DNA of 64,000 nucleotides. It comes from Cryptomeria japonica (taxonomy: Eukaryota; Streptophyta; Pinopsida; Cupressales; Cupressaceae). The notes below the pieces were generated by a model. It saw nothing but the letters and a program-made list of their open reading frames with translations. It was not told the origin of the DNA and did no database searches. The translations under genes were made by a program, and so were the position numbers. Shown in pieces: positions 22,642-34,248 of this stretch; within the stretch, counting starts at the first letter, position 1, and the number at the start of each line of letters is the position of its first letter. The DNA is taken from positions 139,938,897-140,002,896 of the forward strand of contig NC_081407.1 of NCBI RefSeq assembly GCF_030272615.1, read 5' to 3'.

Positions 22642-23421
22642 TGTTGGCATTGCACACTCCAATGAGAAATTATAGGTGATTGAAGGTATTTTCATTGATG
22701 GCAACCTTGCAATCCTATGGCACCAACATCGATAGACTCTACACCGGCAGATAGTTTATCGACAACGACAAAGATGATTACCAGCACCCCAGCCGATAGG
22801 ATTTTGAATATTGCATTTTGTATTTAATTGTAATATCTTTTTGTAAGCCGACAAGGCGTATTGTAATAAGACTCATATATAATTATGAGATCTTGTAGAT
22901 CTTTTTTGATGCGAACATGGTTAGATTATTGCAGAAGTAATATGTGAATATTAAGGTAGATTTTGGAGTAAGGTTTATGGTTATTGTGTGAGCTTAAACC
23001 AGTACTGAACCTGGCATAGCAGTTGCTGAACCGAAGCAGAACATTATATTGGATTTGCATAATCCATTTCGTAAGTCAGTGAGACTTCCCTTTTGTATTT
23101 AAGCAGTGAGCTTTAGGCAGTTGGCCTTCCTGCATGTGCAGGCCCCTATTGTAAGTAATATTCATTTATTGGCCAGTGAGTGAATATTGTGGGTCACAAA
23201 TCCCATCAAGGTTTTTCCCACACCGGGTTTCCTCGTTAAAAATCTTGTGTTATGGTGTGCTTTCTATGTTGTGCTTATTGTTCTTATTTACTGCATTAAT
23301 TCTTGTTTACCAGCACACTGTTTTGGAATGCAATTTATTTAATAAGCTCAGAAAATCTGTTAACCGAAAAGATACTAATTTAGCCCCCCCCCCCCTCTTA
23401 GTATCTTTGGGAGTCCTAACA
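22642..23421 (+). repeat. 3' LTR of element B
   Basis: It is 780 bases, matching 16758-17538 throughout, and ends TCCTAACA. Confidence 0.95.
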
Positions 23422-23427
23422 CAGGCG

Positions 23428-24460
23428 TGCCAAAATGAACCGAGGGAAACTTTCATGCAAGGTTTAGCAAGTTAGTTAAATCCAAATAAGCATAAAAGCT
23501 AAATGAAAACAACAAGCTAACTAGATTATACCTTGCAAGAGAGGAGTCTCTCTTGTTCCTCTGATTGAGCTTAATGAAGTAGAGGCACCCTTGTGCTCCA
23601 CTTGTTTGGATGTGATGTTCTTGATGGATGTGGAATGCTCTCCAAATGCATAACAAGATTGGTGGATTAGAATTGGATTTGGATTATGATGGATGAGGAA
23701 TGGATAGATTTGGATGAAAAGGGGACTTGTCTTGGATGAGGGATTATTTGGATATTATGAGGAAATTATGTGGATATGATAGAAGAAGATAGAGGAAGAA
23801 AGGGGCAGCATAAGATTAGAGGAAGATTCCATGTAGTGATTTGTGAGGAAATGAGACTCCAATGGAAGGCCAAGATTGATTTTGGTATGAAGGGTTGAGA
23901 TTTATTTGGGATGAAAGACATGGATCAAGGTGTATTGGGAGAATAAAAAGGAATATTAAATTTCTTGGGGAAAGGAGAGAGAAATTAAAAATTCAAAAAT
24001 AAAGGATGTGTGGGAAGACTAAATGGATAAAGGAATTAAAAATTCCTTGGGAAGAGGATGCATGGGGAGATTCAAGGAATTTGAATTTCCTTGAAATGAT
24101 CAAAGGTGATGTGACATGAGTGGGGGAATATAAAATTGGAGAATAATGATAAGTATGATTAAGGAAGAATTAAATAGGTTGAGTGGGGATTAAGAAAAGT
24201 GATTTGTAGGAATCATATGATTTAAGTTATTTAATTATAATTAATTAACTAAGAGGAATTTAGAAGACTTAATGATTTAGTTGACTTTACAAGAATAGGG
24301 AAATAATTAATTTATTTGATAAATTAATTATTGGACTATAGTGACAAGATTGATTAAATTTGATTTAATTAACCTTAAGAAGAAGGGAATTAACACAATT
24401 AAATTGGTTAATTATGATGGCCGGCTTAAATTAATTAAACATTAATTTTAGGTGTCTGCA
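23428..24460 (-). repeat. 5' LTR of Gypsy-type element G2
   Basis: On the minus strand it begins TGCAGACACCTAAAATTAATG, typical of plant Gypsy LTRs, and ends at 23428 in ...GGCA. Its inner end resembles that of the G1 LTR, and its outer third is AT-rich with TTAATTAA words, again like G1. It abuts Copia-C protease sequence at 24461, so G2 inserted into Copia-C. Confidence 0.7.
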
Positions 24461-25760
24461 CTTACCATCCAAGGATATTGGTCCTTTTCCTTTGATCTTG
24501 CATGCCTTGTTGTCTTTAAATCTGACTAATCCACCATCAAATTCTCGTAGAGTTAGGAATTTCCTCTTATCACCAGTCATGTGGTGTGAGCAAGCACTGT
24601 CTATAACCCTTTCATCTTTCTCTTCAATTTTAGCAACTAGGGCTTTCTCCTCAGTATGAATTGTATCATTGATAGGTTCTAGAGATTCATCCTTGATAGC
24701 CAAAAAGACCCACTCTTTTCCACTACCTGAGCTTCCATTACTGGATCCACTTAGAGGTTCATCATCATCACTAGCATAGTAACATGATTTGTCCTTATTC
24801 TTTCTATATTTAGGTTTGATCTAATATTCAGGTTTAGGTCTATAATTCCTCAAAAATCTTTCATGATTCCTTGCAGCTCTTTCAAGACATCTAGAAGAAA
24901 AATGACCAATCTTGTTGCATGAAAAACATTTGAATGGAACTTTTCCTTCATACTTACTTCCAACCGGTCCTTTAGGGATTCTTCTAGCAATTAGGGCTTC
25001 CAATTCTTCAAGTTCTCTATTTTCTCTTTCAATGCTTTTGATCTCTTTAGCATATAACTCTTTCCAATCTATCTTCTGCTTACCAGAGGCAAATACTTTA
25101 AATGAAGTTTCTATTTTAGTAGCATTCTGATCTTCAAGCTCTTCAAGTTAAAAGGTAGTCAATTTCCCAAGTAATGTATCTCTGGTAATAGGGGTATTTG
25201 ACATTGTCAAGAGTTCATTTATTGCAGTAGATTTCATTTTGTAAGTCGGAGGTAAAACTCTTAAAAAAATTTAAACGATCTCATCCTCATTAACTATTCC
25301 ACCACAACATTTGATTCCCATGACAATCTCATTCATTCTATCCATGAAAGAACTTATCTTTTCATTTTCTTCCATCTTCAAATTTTCATATCTCACCCAG
25401 TAACCTTCAAGTTTTGCAATCTTTACTGCTCAATCGCCTTCATATAGAGTTTCAAGCTTCAACCGGATCTGCTTTGCATTTTCTAGCTCTATGGCATTCA
25501 ACATTTTTTCATCTGATACGACACTTAACAATGCTTCTTTTGCTCTGACATCATTATCAACATTCATTTGTTCATCAGTAGGTTTCTGAGTTCCAGAATT
25601 AGGATCATGAAGTGTATAACCTTTTTTTTGTTATCTCCCATATCTAAGCTCCAAGACATCTAAGATGAATCTTCATTCGCTCCTTTCATAATTTGTAATT
25701 TGTACCATCAAATCTGGGACTCTCCTTCTGGTAGAAATTAGATGAAGAACTTGATGCCAT
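24461..25760 (-). pseudogene. gag: Copia-C gag and start of protease
   Basis: Gag starts at ATG 25758-25760 (MASSSSSNFYQKESPRFDGTNY). TGA and TAG stops occur within the first 40 codons, at positions where Trp and Gln would fit, with a frameshift near 25630. The zinc knuckle CFSCNKIGHFSSRC lies near 24930-24890, preceded by RRIPKGPVGSKYEGKVPFK. The protease site near 24600 reads DSACSHHM: the Asp is kept but the next Gly is Ala. Similarity to Copia-A ends at 24461, where the G2 LTR starts. Confidence 0.88.
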
Positions 25761-25803
25761 TAGATCTCCTCAAGTGATTAGGCTTTTGCAGAGAGGACCT
25801 TGC

Positions 25804-25907
25804 TTTGATACCAATTGTTAGAATTCTTTGATACCAATTGTTCCTTGCTTTGATACCAAATGTTATAATTCTCTGATACCAATTGTTAGAATGCTTTGAT
25901 ACCAATT
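25804..25907 (-). repeat. Five tandem copies of the Copia-C primer site and LTR edge
   Basis: The plus strand carries TTTGATACCAATTGT or a one- or two-base variant starting at about 25804, 25827, 25849, 25872 and 25894, a period of 22-23 bases. Each unit joins the tRNA-iMet site (GATACCA) to the first bases of the LTR (TGTTAGAAT). The copy at 25894 adjoins the real LTR. Confidence 0.92.
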
Positions 25908-27103
25908 GTCAGAATGAACCATTGGAAAACTGAGAGGGGGGGGTGAATCAATTTTCCACAAGTTCAACAATTATTGCAGATTATAAACCTACTACCGGAG
26001 CAAAATGAAAACAACATTGTGAAAGATAAAGCACGAGAGTACACAACACACAACACCAATATTTTGATGTGGAAAACCCAGCGAAGGGAAAAAACACGGT
26101 GGGAAACCCTACCCACAATCAGATAATACTTCTGCAACAGTATGTGAAAATATTACAATGGGGATTGTACTTGCAATTAGGCCAACCGCCTATAGGACAC
26201 TCCTCAACACAAAAGATAACTCTCACTGACTTACTTAATCATCGGACTACAATCTAGAGGAAATGAACTATGGAAATAGCATCTCCTAATGCTTGGTTAT
26301 AGTTTCCGTTAAGCACAATTGTCTGCCCTGCAAGACCAAACTCTCCACAACACTTCGTTGAATGATATATCCTTGTTTGCACATTTACCTCTCTCTGATA
26401 ATGCAGACAAAATACTGACACAAAAATTACATAAGCATATCTCCTATATATACAAATCATCAAACTTGATAACAAGGTTGGCTAAAACCTCAACCCTCAA
26501 CTCATAATTACAAAGATTACATTACACGATATAAAGACTGACCACCAGACCAATATTATGATTTACATTACATAGTATGGACCTAATTCAAATTCCCAAA
26601 TAATTACATCTACTGGAAATCCTGCCAAGATCAACCACAACACGTTACACCGATCGGGAAAAACCCTCAATGTCAATAACACAAAATATCCTATCGGACC
26701 CAAATAGGATCACCAAATTTTCACGCTAGCCAATGTGAAGCTACTAAACAATCGGGACATGATCAAGAACACCTTTAGCACATTAAGAACCATTTCTAGA
26801 AGCCGCATCAAAACCACTTAACCATTTCATCAAATATCACCAATCGGGATCAAGAACATCAATCGGTAGTCTAGAACATAATCAATAGCTTCTAGAGCAC
26901 CAAATCATGAACCAACTGAATATGACATACATATAATCATCATGAATATCCTTCCAAAACTGAATCCAACAATTTGAACATACTGGAGCAAAATCTCTGA
27001 TAACCTTTGCCAAAACCATGTCCAACTGGAGCAGGTCAACAACCAATCGGAGCAGTGTTGACATCAATGACAACACATAATCGATTCTTGCATATTGCCA
27101 ACA
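25907..27103 (-). repeat. 5' LTR of Copia-C
   Basis: It spans TGTCAGAATGAACC to ATATTGCCAACA on the plus strand, with the GAGAGGGGGGGTGAATC motif at about 25930. It shows the same overall plan as the Copia-A LTR, with lower identity. Confidence 0.9.
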
Positions 27104-27900
27104 TCATTTTCTCCTTTGACAAAGTCTAGCTCCTTAAAACTTTCAAATTCATGCTTCCTACATGGAATTGAGACCAAATAAATTTAATTGTTATCTTTGG
27201 AGGGAGTAAAAAATATAAAGTTTGGAGCCACGCATTAAAGGAGAGACATAGCTTTCCACGTTGCAAAACAGACTTGAAATATTTTAGTTGTATGCTCACA
27301 TGGATTATTTAAGTTGAGGCCTTTGTACAAGAAAGAGGGAATGTGAAGTTTGAAACTCAATGTTTATTGCAAATTCTATGTAACTTACATTTTCCTGAGT
27401 CTTTTCTTTGAGTTTCCCCTTTTTCTCATGCTTCTACCACGAGAAATGAAGAATCCATGTGTAAACGACTACATATAAGCCCTCATTCAATACTTTTTCA
27501 TCATTGAAGGCTCATCAAAGAGATATAACCTGAAAGGTGCATAGATCCATGCTTGCGAGGAGGAATTTAAAGCTTCAAACAACTATTCAAGACTGAGTTG
27601 TATTCATGACCCATGAGGAGAGGTAGGATTTCAATCTTTCAACCCACACTTTGAAGAAAAATGGAAGTGTTTTTGTGTTTTGCATGAGATACGTGTCCAT
27701 ATTACCATTTGTTAAAATATCTCTTTGTATATCAAAAAATATAAGTCTATTATAGCTACAAATGAATGAAGTGTACCGGCTCCGAGAATTCATGAGAGAA
27801 ATACATTGAAAATACTAGAGCATAGGTCTAAGACAAGGGCTTATTGCGGCATTAAAAGGGCATTCTTCATAGATGTCACATGCTATGTAAGAGAAAAGAA
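27104..27900. other. No gene recognised
   Basis: Sequence flanking Copia-C. The ORFs are short and without recognisable motifs. Confidence 0.5.
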
Positions 27901-30200
27901 GAATATAGTCCCAGAAAGCATAGTATGAAGCAGCCCTAGGCTTGAGACAGTCAATAATGAAGGTCTCAATAATAGATGAAAGCCATAGTGAATCATATTG
28001 ACAACCTCATAAAGACAATCTCAGTCATAGAAGAAGAGCTAATAATGTGTAAGGCAAACTTTCAAGAGAATAGCACTAACAGTGGTCATAGGAAGGGCTA
28101 CCACCAAAGTATAGTCACATAACTGATATAATGCATGTTGCAGTGGCATAATTAAGACAAAGTCATAGCCCTAGAGAAAGGCTATAAGGTACAACTATAG
28201 CAAGCTTAAAGTTGACAATGAAACACAATTACAACTCACTGCCAAACAAATTCAAGGATAATGTCCAAAGTAGTAGCCCAAATGTTAGCAAAGATAGTGA
28301 ACCAAACAATGCCCTTGAAGATCATAACCATAAGATGAATCATTCAAAGAAAAACCATAGTACAATAATGAGAGATCGACAAAATATAGAGATGCCAGTA
28401 ACAACCCCTAAGGGTCTCAGTCATAGCAAGTTCAAGGAAAATGGTGAAGACTTTGTAAAGTCCATTTACAAGGGAAAATGGTATGAATGCATTTATGAGG
28501 ATGTAAGCATGGAAAATACTTGTCAAGAGCATTGTATATATTAGCAACTTCTACAGATTTAGAGCTTGACAATCATAGTTAGAAGGAGTAGTCCATTGTG
28601 CAATCATGGGTTTTATAGAGCAACATTACTTTGGATGGTGACAGAGCAACATGTAAATCCTTCTTGTCTAAATTTCAAAAGTAATAGACAGTGAACAAAT
28701 GGCATATGACTTATTTAAAAGAACAGTCATGAAGGTACTGTCATTTTTTAGCATATCAGTGAAATAATCAGTCATTAAAGAAGACCCTTTAAAGACTTTT
28801 GACAAATTTTAGCAGTTCAAAATGGAGTAATAACCTTGGATATTGTTAAGACAATGCAACTTAGATCGCAAAGTAACCATTAATGAAAAAAATACAGTCC
28901 TTGCATGGCATAACTCACTATCAAAAAGTAGTTTTGTTGGTTTAGAAGCATAATCTTCATAAAGATAACAATCACCCATGCATTCAAAAGGCAGTCCATC
29001 AAATAGAAAAGCAGTGCTCCTCAAGATATATAAAGACAATTATATTTCTCTGAGTCTTTGATGAGGACATAAAGAAAATCCCAGTTCATATTTCTCATAT
29101 GATAGTTATCATCAAAGAGGCAATAGTGCAAATAGAACAAACATAAGGATAGGCCAAAACTCCAATAGTAGACATGAGATCTTCAACATAACCTTCAAGG
29201 GATGGAACTTAAAGTGGATCAAAACAATGTAATCAGTCCATTGGCAACAACAATTAAGAACAATATAAGAGAAGTCTTCATTAAAAAGAGGACATGGAGG
29301 AGCCATTCTCAGAGTGAAGTTAGCAACTTATGGTGAAAAGATGACATATTGATACAAATCTTAGAGATATGATACAATTTCAGATGAAGATCATAATAAA
29401 GACAAGTTGTAGCACTCACAACAGTGATAACTTGACTAAAGGCTCAAAATAAGATACATAGTCAAAATGTAGTCATGGAGAACAATAAGTAGCCATGTAG
29501 TTCACTATCAAAACATAGTATGAGCCAAATATCTATTGTTAGAGTAGTCAAATTACATTTAGGGCACAATGTTTTGGGGTCATTATGCCTAAGGATAGTA
29601 AGGTACCAACCACATTGAGTTTTTCCACTGTAGGAAAGTTCATAGTGAACATATAAGAATAAAGTGCAAAGGTAAAGGTCTTGATAGTTGAAACTTTTGC
29701 ATAAGGACAAAGAGCCCATGATCTGGGCAAATCAAAGAACCTAATCAATAGACACAAAATGGAAACCTATTCTTAGGCATGAAACACAATCTACAATTCT
29801 AGGAGCAATTTCAATGAGAGATCAAAGCAAATGGAAAACGCTTATGACAATCTTCCACAGTCATAATAATCATGACAGTCACCATGGAGCAGCTTAAGTT
29901 TCAACTATTGTAGAAGACAACCTTATTCATAAGACTTACAATAGTCATATCCATGGATGCCACGAGGGCAGGTTAGGTCTTCAAATAATCTCAAGAGTTT
30001 TTGTGATGTAGAAAGAAGACAAGAGTATAGTCATGATAGGTAGAGAAGATCACAAAATAGTCCCAATACTTTGTGACAGTCAAGTGAGACCTTTTGTAGC
30101 AACTCAACACAAGCAAGTACAACCATGGTATGTTATCATGGCAATGTAATAATGAACCACACTAGAAGCTACAAGCCATGTATCATAGTGGTAAGGACAA
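27901..30200. other. Non-coding tract with frequent AGTCATAG-like words
   Basis: The words AGTCATAG, GTCATAA and close variants recur (for example near 28030, 28150, 28425, 29865, 29945 and 30030) in A-rich sequence. There is no clean period and no supported coding region. It could be the old interior of the element whose LTR-like end lies at 30.2-30.9 kb. Confidence 0.35.
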
Positions 30201-30289
30201 CACTGAGGATCAGTCAACTTCGACAAACATTGACAAGTGGATCCTAAGTGACAATGAGGTGGAGTTGAAATCAATGAGTTCAAATTTCA

Positions 30290-30890
30290 AAGTTTTATTT
30301 TAAAATTCAAATTTCTCATTAATGCAAGCAAGCACCAAATTTTAAAATAGGTCAAAAGAGAGCGACCAAGGAAGAAATCCACCTTTTAAGGAGGATTTTG
30401 AAGCTAGAACAATAGTTTTACCCTTGATTTGAGGGCTCGAATAGGTTAACTATCAGTCAGGGGCAATTTTGGGAGTGTAATCAGTACTAAGTCTTCAGTT
30501 CATGGCCACCTTTTGAGGGGTTTTTTATTATATCCACCCAACAACTCAAGAAGAGCATGGGTAGCCAGTTAGCACCTGATTCCAAGGAAAAGGAGTAGTC
30601 AACGCAAGCAAAGGTAGCCAAGATTTCAAATTTTCAAAATTTGGAACCTTTTTTAGTATAAATCAAGATTCTCCTCATTTCTTCTCTAGTTCTTGGTTTT
30701 TTCTCTGCTATAGTAGCAAGTGAAATACTTTGTAACTCATCTTCTTATGAGTAATTTTTCAGTTATTTTGTAAGCTTTCTCAAGACTTGTAATGCAAGTA
30801 ATTCCTGATTTTTCAATAAAAGCTAAGCTCCTTTTTAGATTATCTTGTTGTTCAACTATTGTATGTGAACGGTGTGTTGAGAATATTATG
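30290..30890 (+). repeat. LTR-like segment with promoter and poly(A) signal
   Basis: TTTTTAGTATAAATCAAG (about 30650) followed by a CT-rich start region, and TTCAATAAAAGC near 30810, resemble the U3-R-U5 order of an LTR. The ends and a partner were not found. Confidence 0.4.
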
Positions 30891-31479
30891 ATTTTGGCTA
30901 AAATCCTTTATTTTGTGTAATTCCATCAATGTTGAGATCAAGAGTAACATGCTATAGTGCATGTCCTTGAATGTGCTACCATTTTTAATGAATGCAAGTT
31001 ATGAGAACAACATATATTTTCTTTCAAACAACATAAAAAACTTAAACCTTTCATGTGAACCATTTTTGCAAGTATGTGTAATTAAATTGTGAGTTGTTTT
31101 AGCTTGATGGTTGAGTAAATTTTGTGAGTTAAATAGTAGATTAAGTCTTTTCATCCATCGTGCATCACCCATTAGTCAATAATTTTATTTCAAGAGCAAT
31201 TCTTCCATTCCTTTTCCCAAGAAATAATCTTTAGTTTTAGGATATCTAAAGGGAGCCAACCCATAATCTGGAGGTTCATCATTGCAATGAGCAACCCATA
31301 GGCTCGAGGATGTTCCCATGTTGCACGAGATTGCATAATTTTAATATTTGCATTGGGTGCAAATTCCTGTGACAACAAGACCAATAGAGTCCAAAAATTG
31401 CAATTATAAGACAAGTATAAATGTGCTAGATTTGATTGAGAAGCCCCTACAAACATAAAAGAAACAAATGGACTAGTGA

Positions 31480-31874
31480 TGGTGCTTGACGAAGTTATTG
31501 CATATATGTTGAAGCTTGACAAGCGGATCAATGATAAGATGAATTTGATTGAGATAGTAGAGAAAAGGATCATCCTAGATATTTTGGATGACAATGGATA
31601 GATTAAATCCTTGGATCAATGGAAAGGGGAATTTGGTACAATGGGTTTCAATCTTTCATATTCTATGAGTGAAAATGAAGGAATTAATATGAGCTTATTT
31701 AATTCCACTTTGGATGAATTACTTATTGTAGAAGTGACCTTGGATAATTTCAGTAAAGAAACTAGGGTAGTTTTGGATGCAAAATATGTAACACATAATG
31801 ACAAATTTTGCAAGCATAAACTCTTTCCAATGGCATTCAAAGAAGATTTGTATAGTATGGATAGAGAAGTATAA
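31480..31874 (+). pseudogene. Unassigned coding-like fragment
   Basis: A plus-strand frame continues through one stop (TAG near 31598): a charged segment (MLKLDKRINDKMNLIEIVEK) followed by 31611-31874 (MDQWKGEFGTMGFNLSYSM). I do not recognise it. Its composition is more protein-like than its surroundings, but it may still be chance. Confidence 0.25.
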
Positions 31875-33239
31875 TGATTAGGTATATTTGCATTTCAATC
31901 AGTCATCAAGCCTTGACAGATAAAATTTAAATCAATAGATAACCTAATTTTGGCAATTTAATAACAATGCAACAATTTTGGCTTTAAGAGGTAGCTTCAA
32001 CATCATGATTGTTTAGATCTTCATTGACAACATGTGATCCATAGAGTCCATTTAGAATGCATTTCTTATATTGTGATGGGCATAAGTCCCTAAGTGACTT
32101 TTATTGAATGAAAAGTAAAATTTGTAACTGAAAAGTTGTAATTAGGTTCTAGGTTGACATGATTTTGATTTTCTATACATGGGACTTGTAAAACTGTAAA
32201 GGTGATTCTAGAAATTTAATTTTGGTCAATTATTTTTATTAAGAAGCAAATATTTTGAGTTTCAAACACAACTCTGTTACAAATATATGCTTTCTTGTCA
32301 TTAATGTCCAATAGTGCGGTCTAGATGGGTTTTAGTCCAGACATCAACAAAATTAGCTATTATGTTGAAGTATCTATAGTTATGCTTTTGGACTAGAGGT
32401 CACTATGGACTAGTACTTTGGTTTGGACTTGCATAGATTTCTTTGGTAGTTGATCCAATTGGTATTACCATGATTGAATGTTGTTGATGGTGAGGACAGT
32501 TGGAATTCTATTTGTTATGGTTTGGACTTTCACAATTGTGAAATGATTTGATTGGTACATGTATTCGAAGTTAAATGTAACATATTTTTTAGTCTGGTGA
32601 TTGCATGTGAAGCATTCATTTGCTTCGATATTGCACATTTGGTTTCGATTTTGGTTTGGATTAAGCTTCATGTGATTCATACTTTTGGTCTGGTTGTATA
32701 ATTTGGGTTATAGATGTGCATACACGTTACAATCTTTCTTTTGGCCAACTTGGTGAGGATGTTTTTGTTTTGGATTAGTATATATGTGATGATTTGTTGA
32801 AAAGAAATAAAAAAGACACATGTGCATATGAATTTCAGTGGTGAGTGTGTGTGATACTTGATGTAAGGATGATGATATGATTGAAGTTGCTACATCAGAA
32901 GGGATTGCAGTACAAAGGTTATAATTGATATAAGAGCAGTGGTCTAGAGACTTGGTATTTTGGATATATCAATAAGGCCATAGGTTGTGCTATAACTATA
33001 ATCAGCATATTGAGATGCCTTTATTCATACAATTCTTTTTCCATGAGTTGTAATTTTGTATCTTGCCCTATTGAAGTTAGCATCAATGTGCAAGTCTTTT
33101 TGTTGTATCTTGCCTTGTCATAGTTAGCATCAGTGCACAAGTCTTTTTGTCGTATCTTCCCCCAAGAGTAGTTAACCTTGGTTTGAAAGTTCGGAGCAAT
33201 GAGCTCTCTTTTTGTAAAACATTTCTATATAGTGGATCA
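31875..33239. other. No gene recognised; TTGG/TTTGG-rich
   Basis: The sequence is biased to TTTGG and TTGGTT words. There is no supported ORF. It may be the body of the old LTR whose end lies at 33430. Confidence 0.4.
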
Positions 33240-33430
33240 TTCTTGTGAGTTAGCACTCATCATGGTTTTTCCCAGTTGTTTTCCATGTATAAAATTTTTG
33301 GTGTTCACGTGTGATTGGTATGAATGATTTTATGACGTCTTCATTTAATTGTTAGATGCAAGATTGAAGTCTGAGATTTTAGTTAATGTTGATTCACCCT
33401 CCCCTCTCAACATCTGATGTGTGTTCAACA
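33240..33430 (+). repeat. 3' end of an old Copia-type LTR (probably solo)
   Basis: The order GTTTTTCCCAGTTGTTTTCC, then GATTCACCCTCCCCTCTCAA, then TTCAACA is the same terminal signature as the other Copia-type LTRs in this window. No primer site follows it, so it is a solo or 3' LTR. Its start could not be placed. Confidence 0.6.
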
Positions 33431-34248
33431 AACTTTGCATGTAAATGAAAAATATTTGTATGACATATTTCAATTTTGATTGCAATATATAAATAATTAT
33501 TTCACCATGTGTTTTTGCAATTGTCTCCTTGGATATGCATACTTTTTCTTATAAATAAAGGAACCAAAGGTTTCTAATTTTATCTATGTACATTTGCTAC
33601 ATTATGTATCTTGTTTATTGCTTTTGTTCAAATGATAGATTAAAATACTTCGAATAAGATATGGAAAGTTGTGTATTGTACATTAAGGATTGTTATGAAG
33701 AGTTGTAGAATATACACTTTCTTGGATGTGCCATTGTAAGACAAAGATACAATTTATCCTCTAAATTTGAAGTCTGGATGTCACAAAAAGGCACTTGCCT
33801 AGAATAATTTGACTTTGCATCCTAGATAGACACTAATCATGGATACATTTTGTCCAAAATTTAGAACCAAAAACCCTAAAAAAATGTTTTTATAAGATAT
33901 TATAGTTTATTCATGTTCGCAAGATTTATAATGGAGGATTAATGAGAATCTAGTGAATTTTGTAATAATCATACAAATCTTAGTAAAATCTGTGAGAACA
34001 TTTTTGCTCAAACAAACAACAATTCTATTTAAAATGTTTATAATCCATTGACATTGTTGGGATAAGGGACACCCCCAAGGTCTAGTAGAGACTAAAGTGC
34101 ACAAGAGAAAAAGGTTTGTGTCCCCTGTTCATTGATCATTGATCTGAAATTTTTGAACATCAAAGATGACTATTTTATAGAGCTAATCAAACAATCAGTT
34201 GGAATCACCAAGAATAAGTAAACAATCTTACATTTTTCTTCACATTTT
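33431..34248. other. No gene recognised
   Basis: AT-rich sequence continuing, once Copia-D is removed, into 49957. Confidence 0.5.

Larger units (their letters stand above)
16758..23421 (+). mobile_element. Non-autonomous Copia-like LTR element B with a large unassigned ORF2
   Basis: LTRs at 16758-17538 and 22642-23421 flank a 5.1 kb interior with a tRNA-iMet type primer site, ORF1 (gag-like), ORF2 (unassigned) and a polypurine tract. No protease, integrase, reverse transcriptase or RNase H motif is present on either strand, and there is no room for a full polymerase. The LTR ends (TGTTGGCATT... TCCTAACA), primer site and polypurine tract match those of the Copia elements here, so it probably depends on Copia enzymes. 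The flanking five bases (CGTGT and CAGGC) do not match, so no target duplication is visible. Confidence 0.9.
24461..27103 (-). mobile_element. Partial Copia element Copia-C (5' LTR, gag, start of protease)
   Basis: The minus strand gives a 1,197-base LTR (27103-25907), a multiplied primer site, gag and the start of protease, then stops at the G2 LTR. The rest is presumably on the far side of G2, outside the window. Gag and protease are close relatives of Copia-A. Confidence 0.88.

Noticed and set aside
28212-28544. 110-codon plus-strand ORF
   Set aside because: A polar, Asn/Lys/Ser-rich reading within the AGTCATAG-word tract; no family resemblance.
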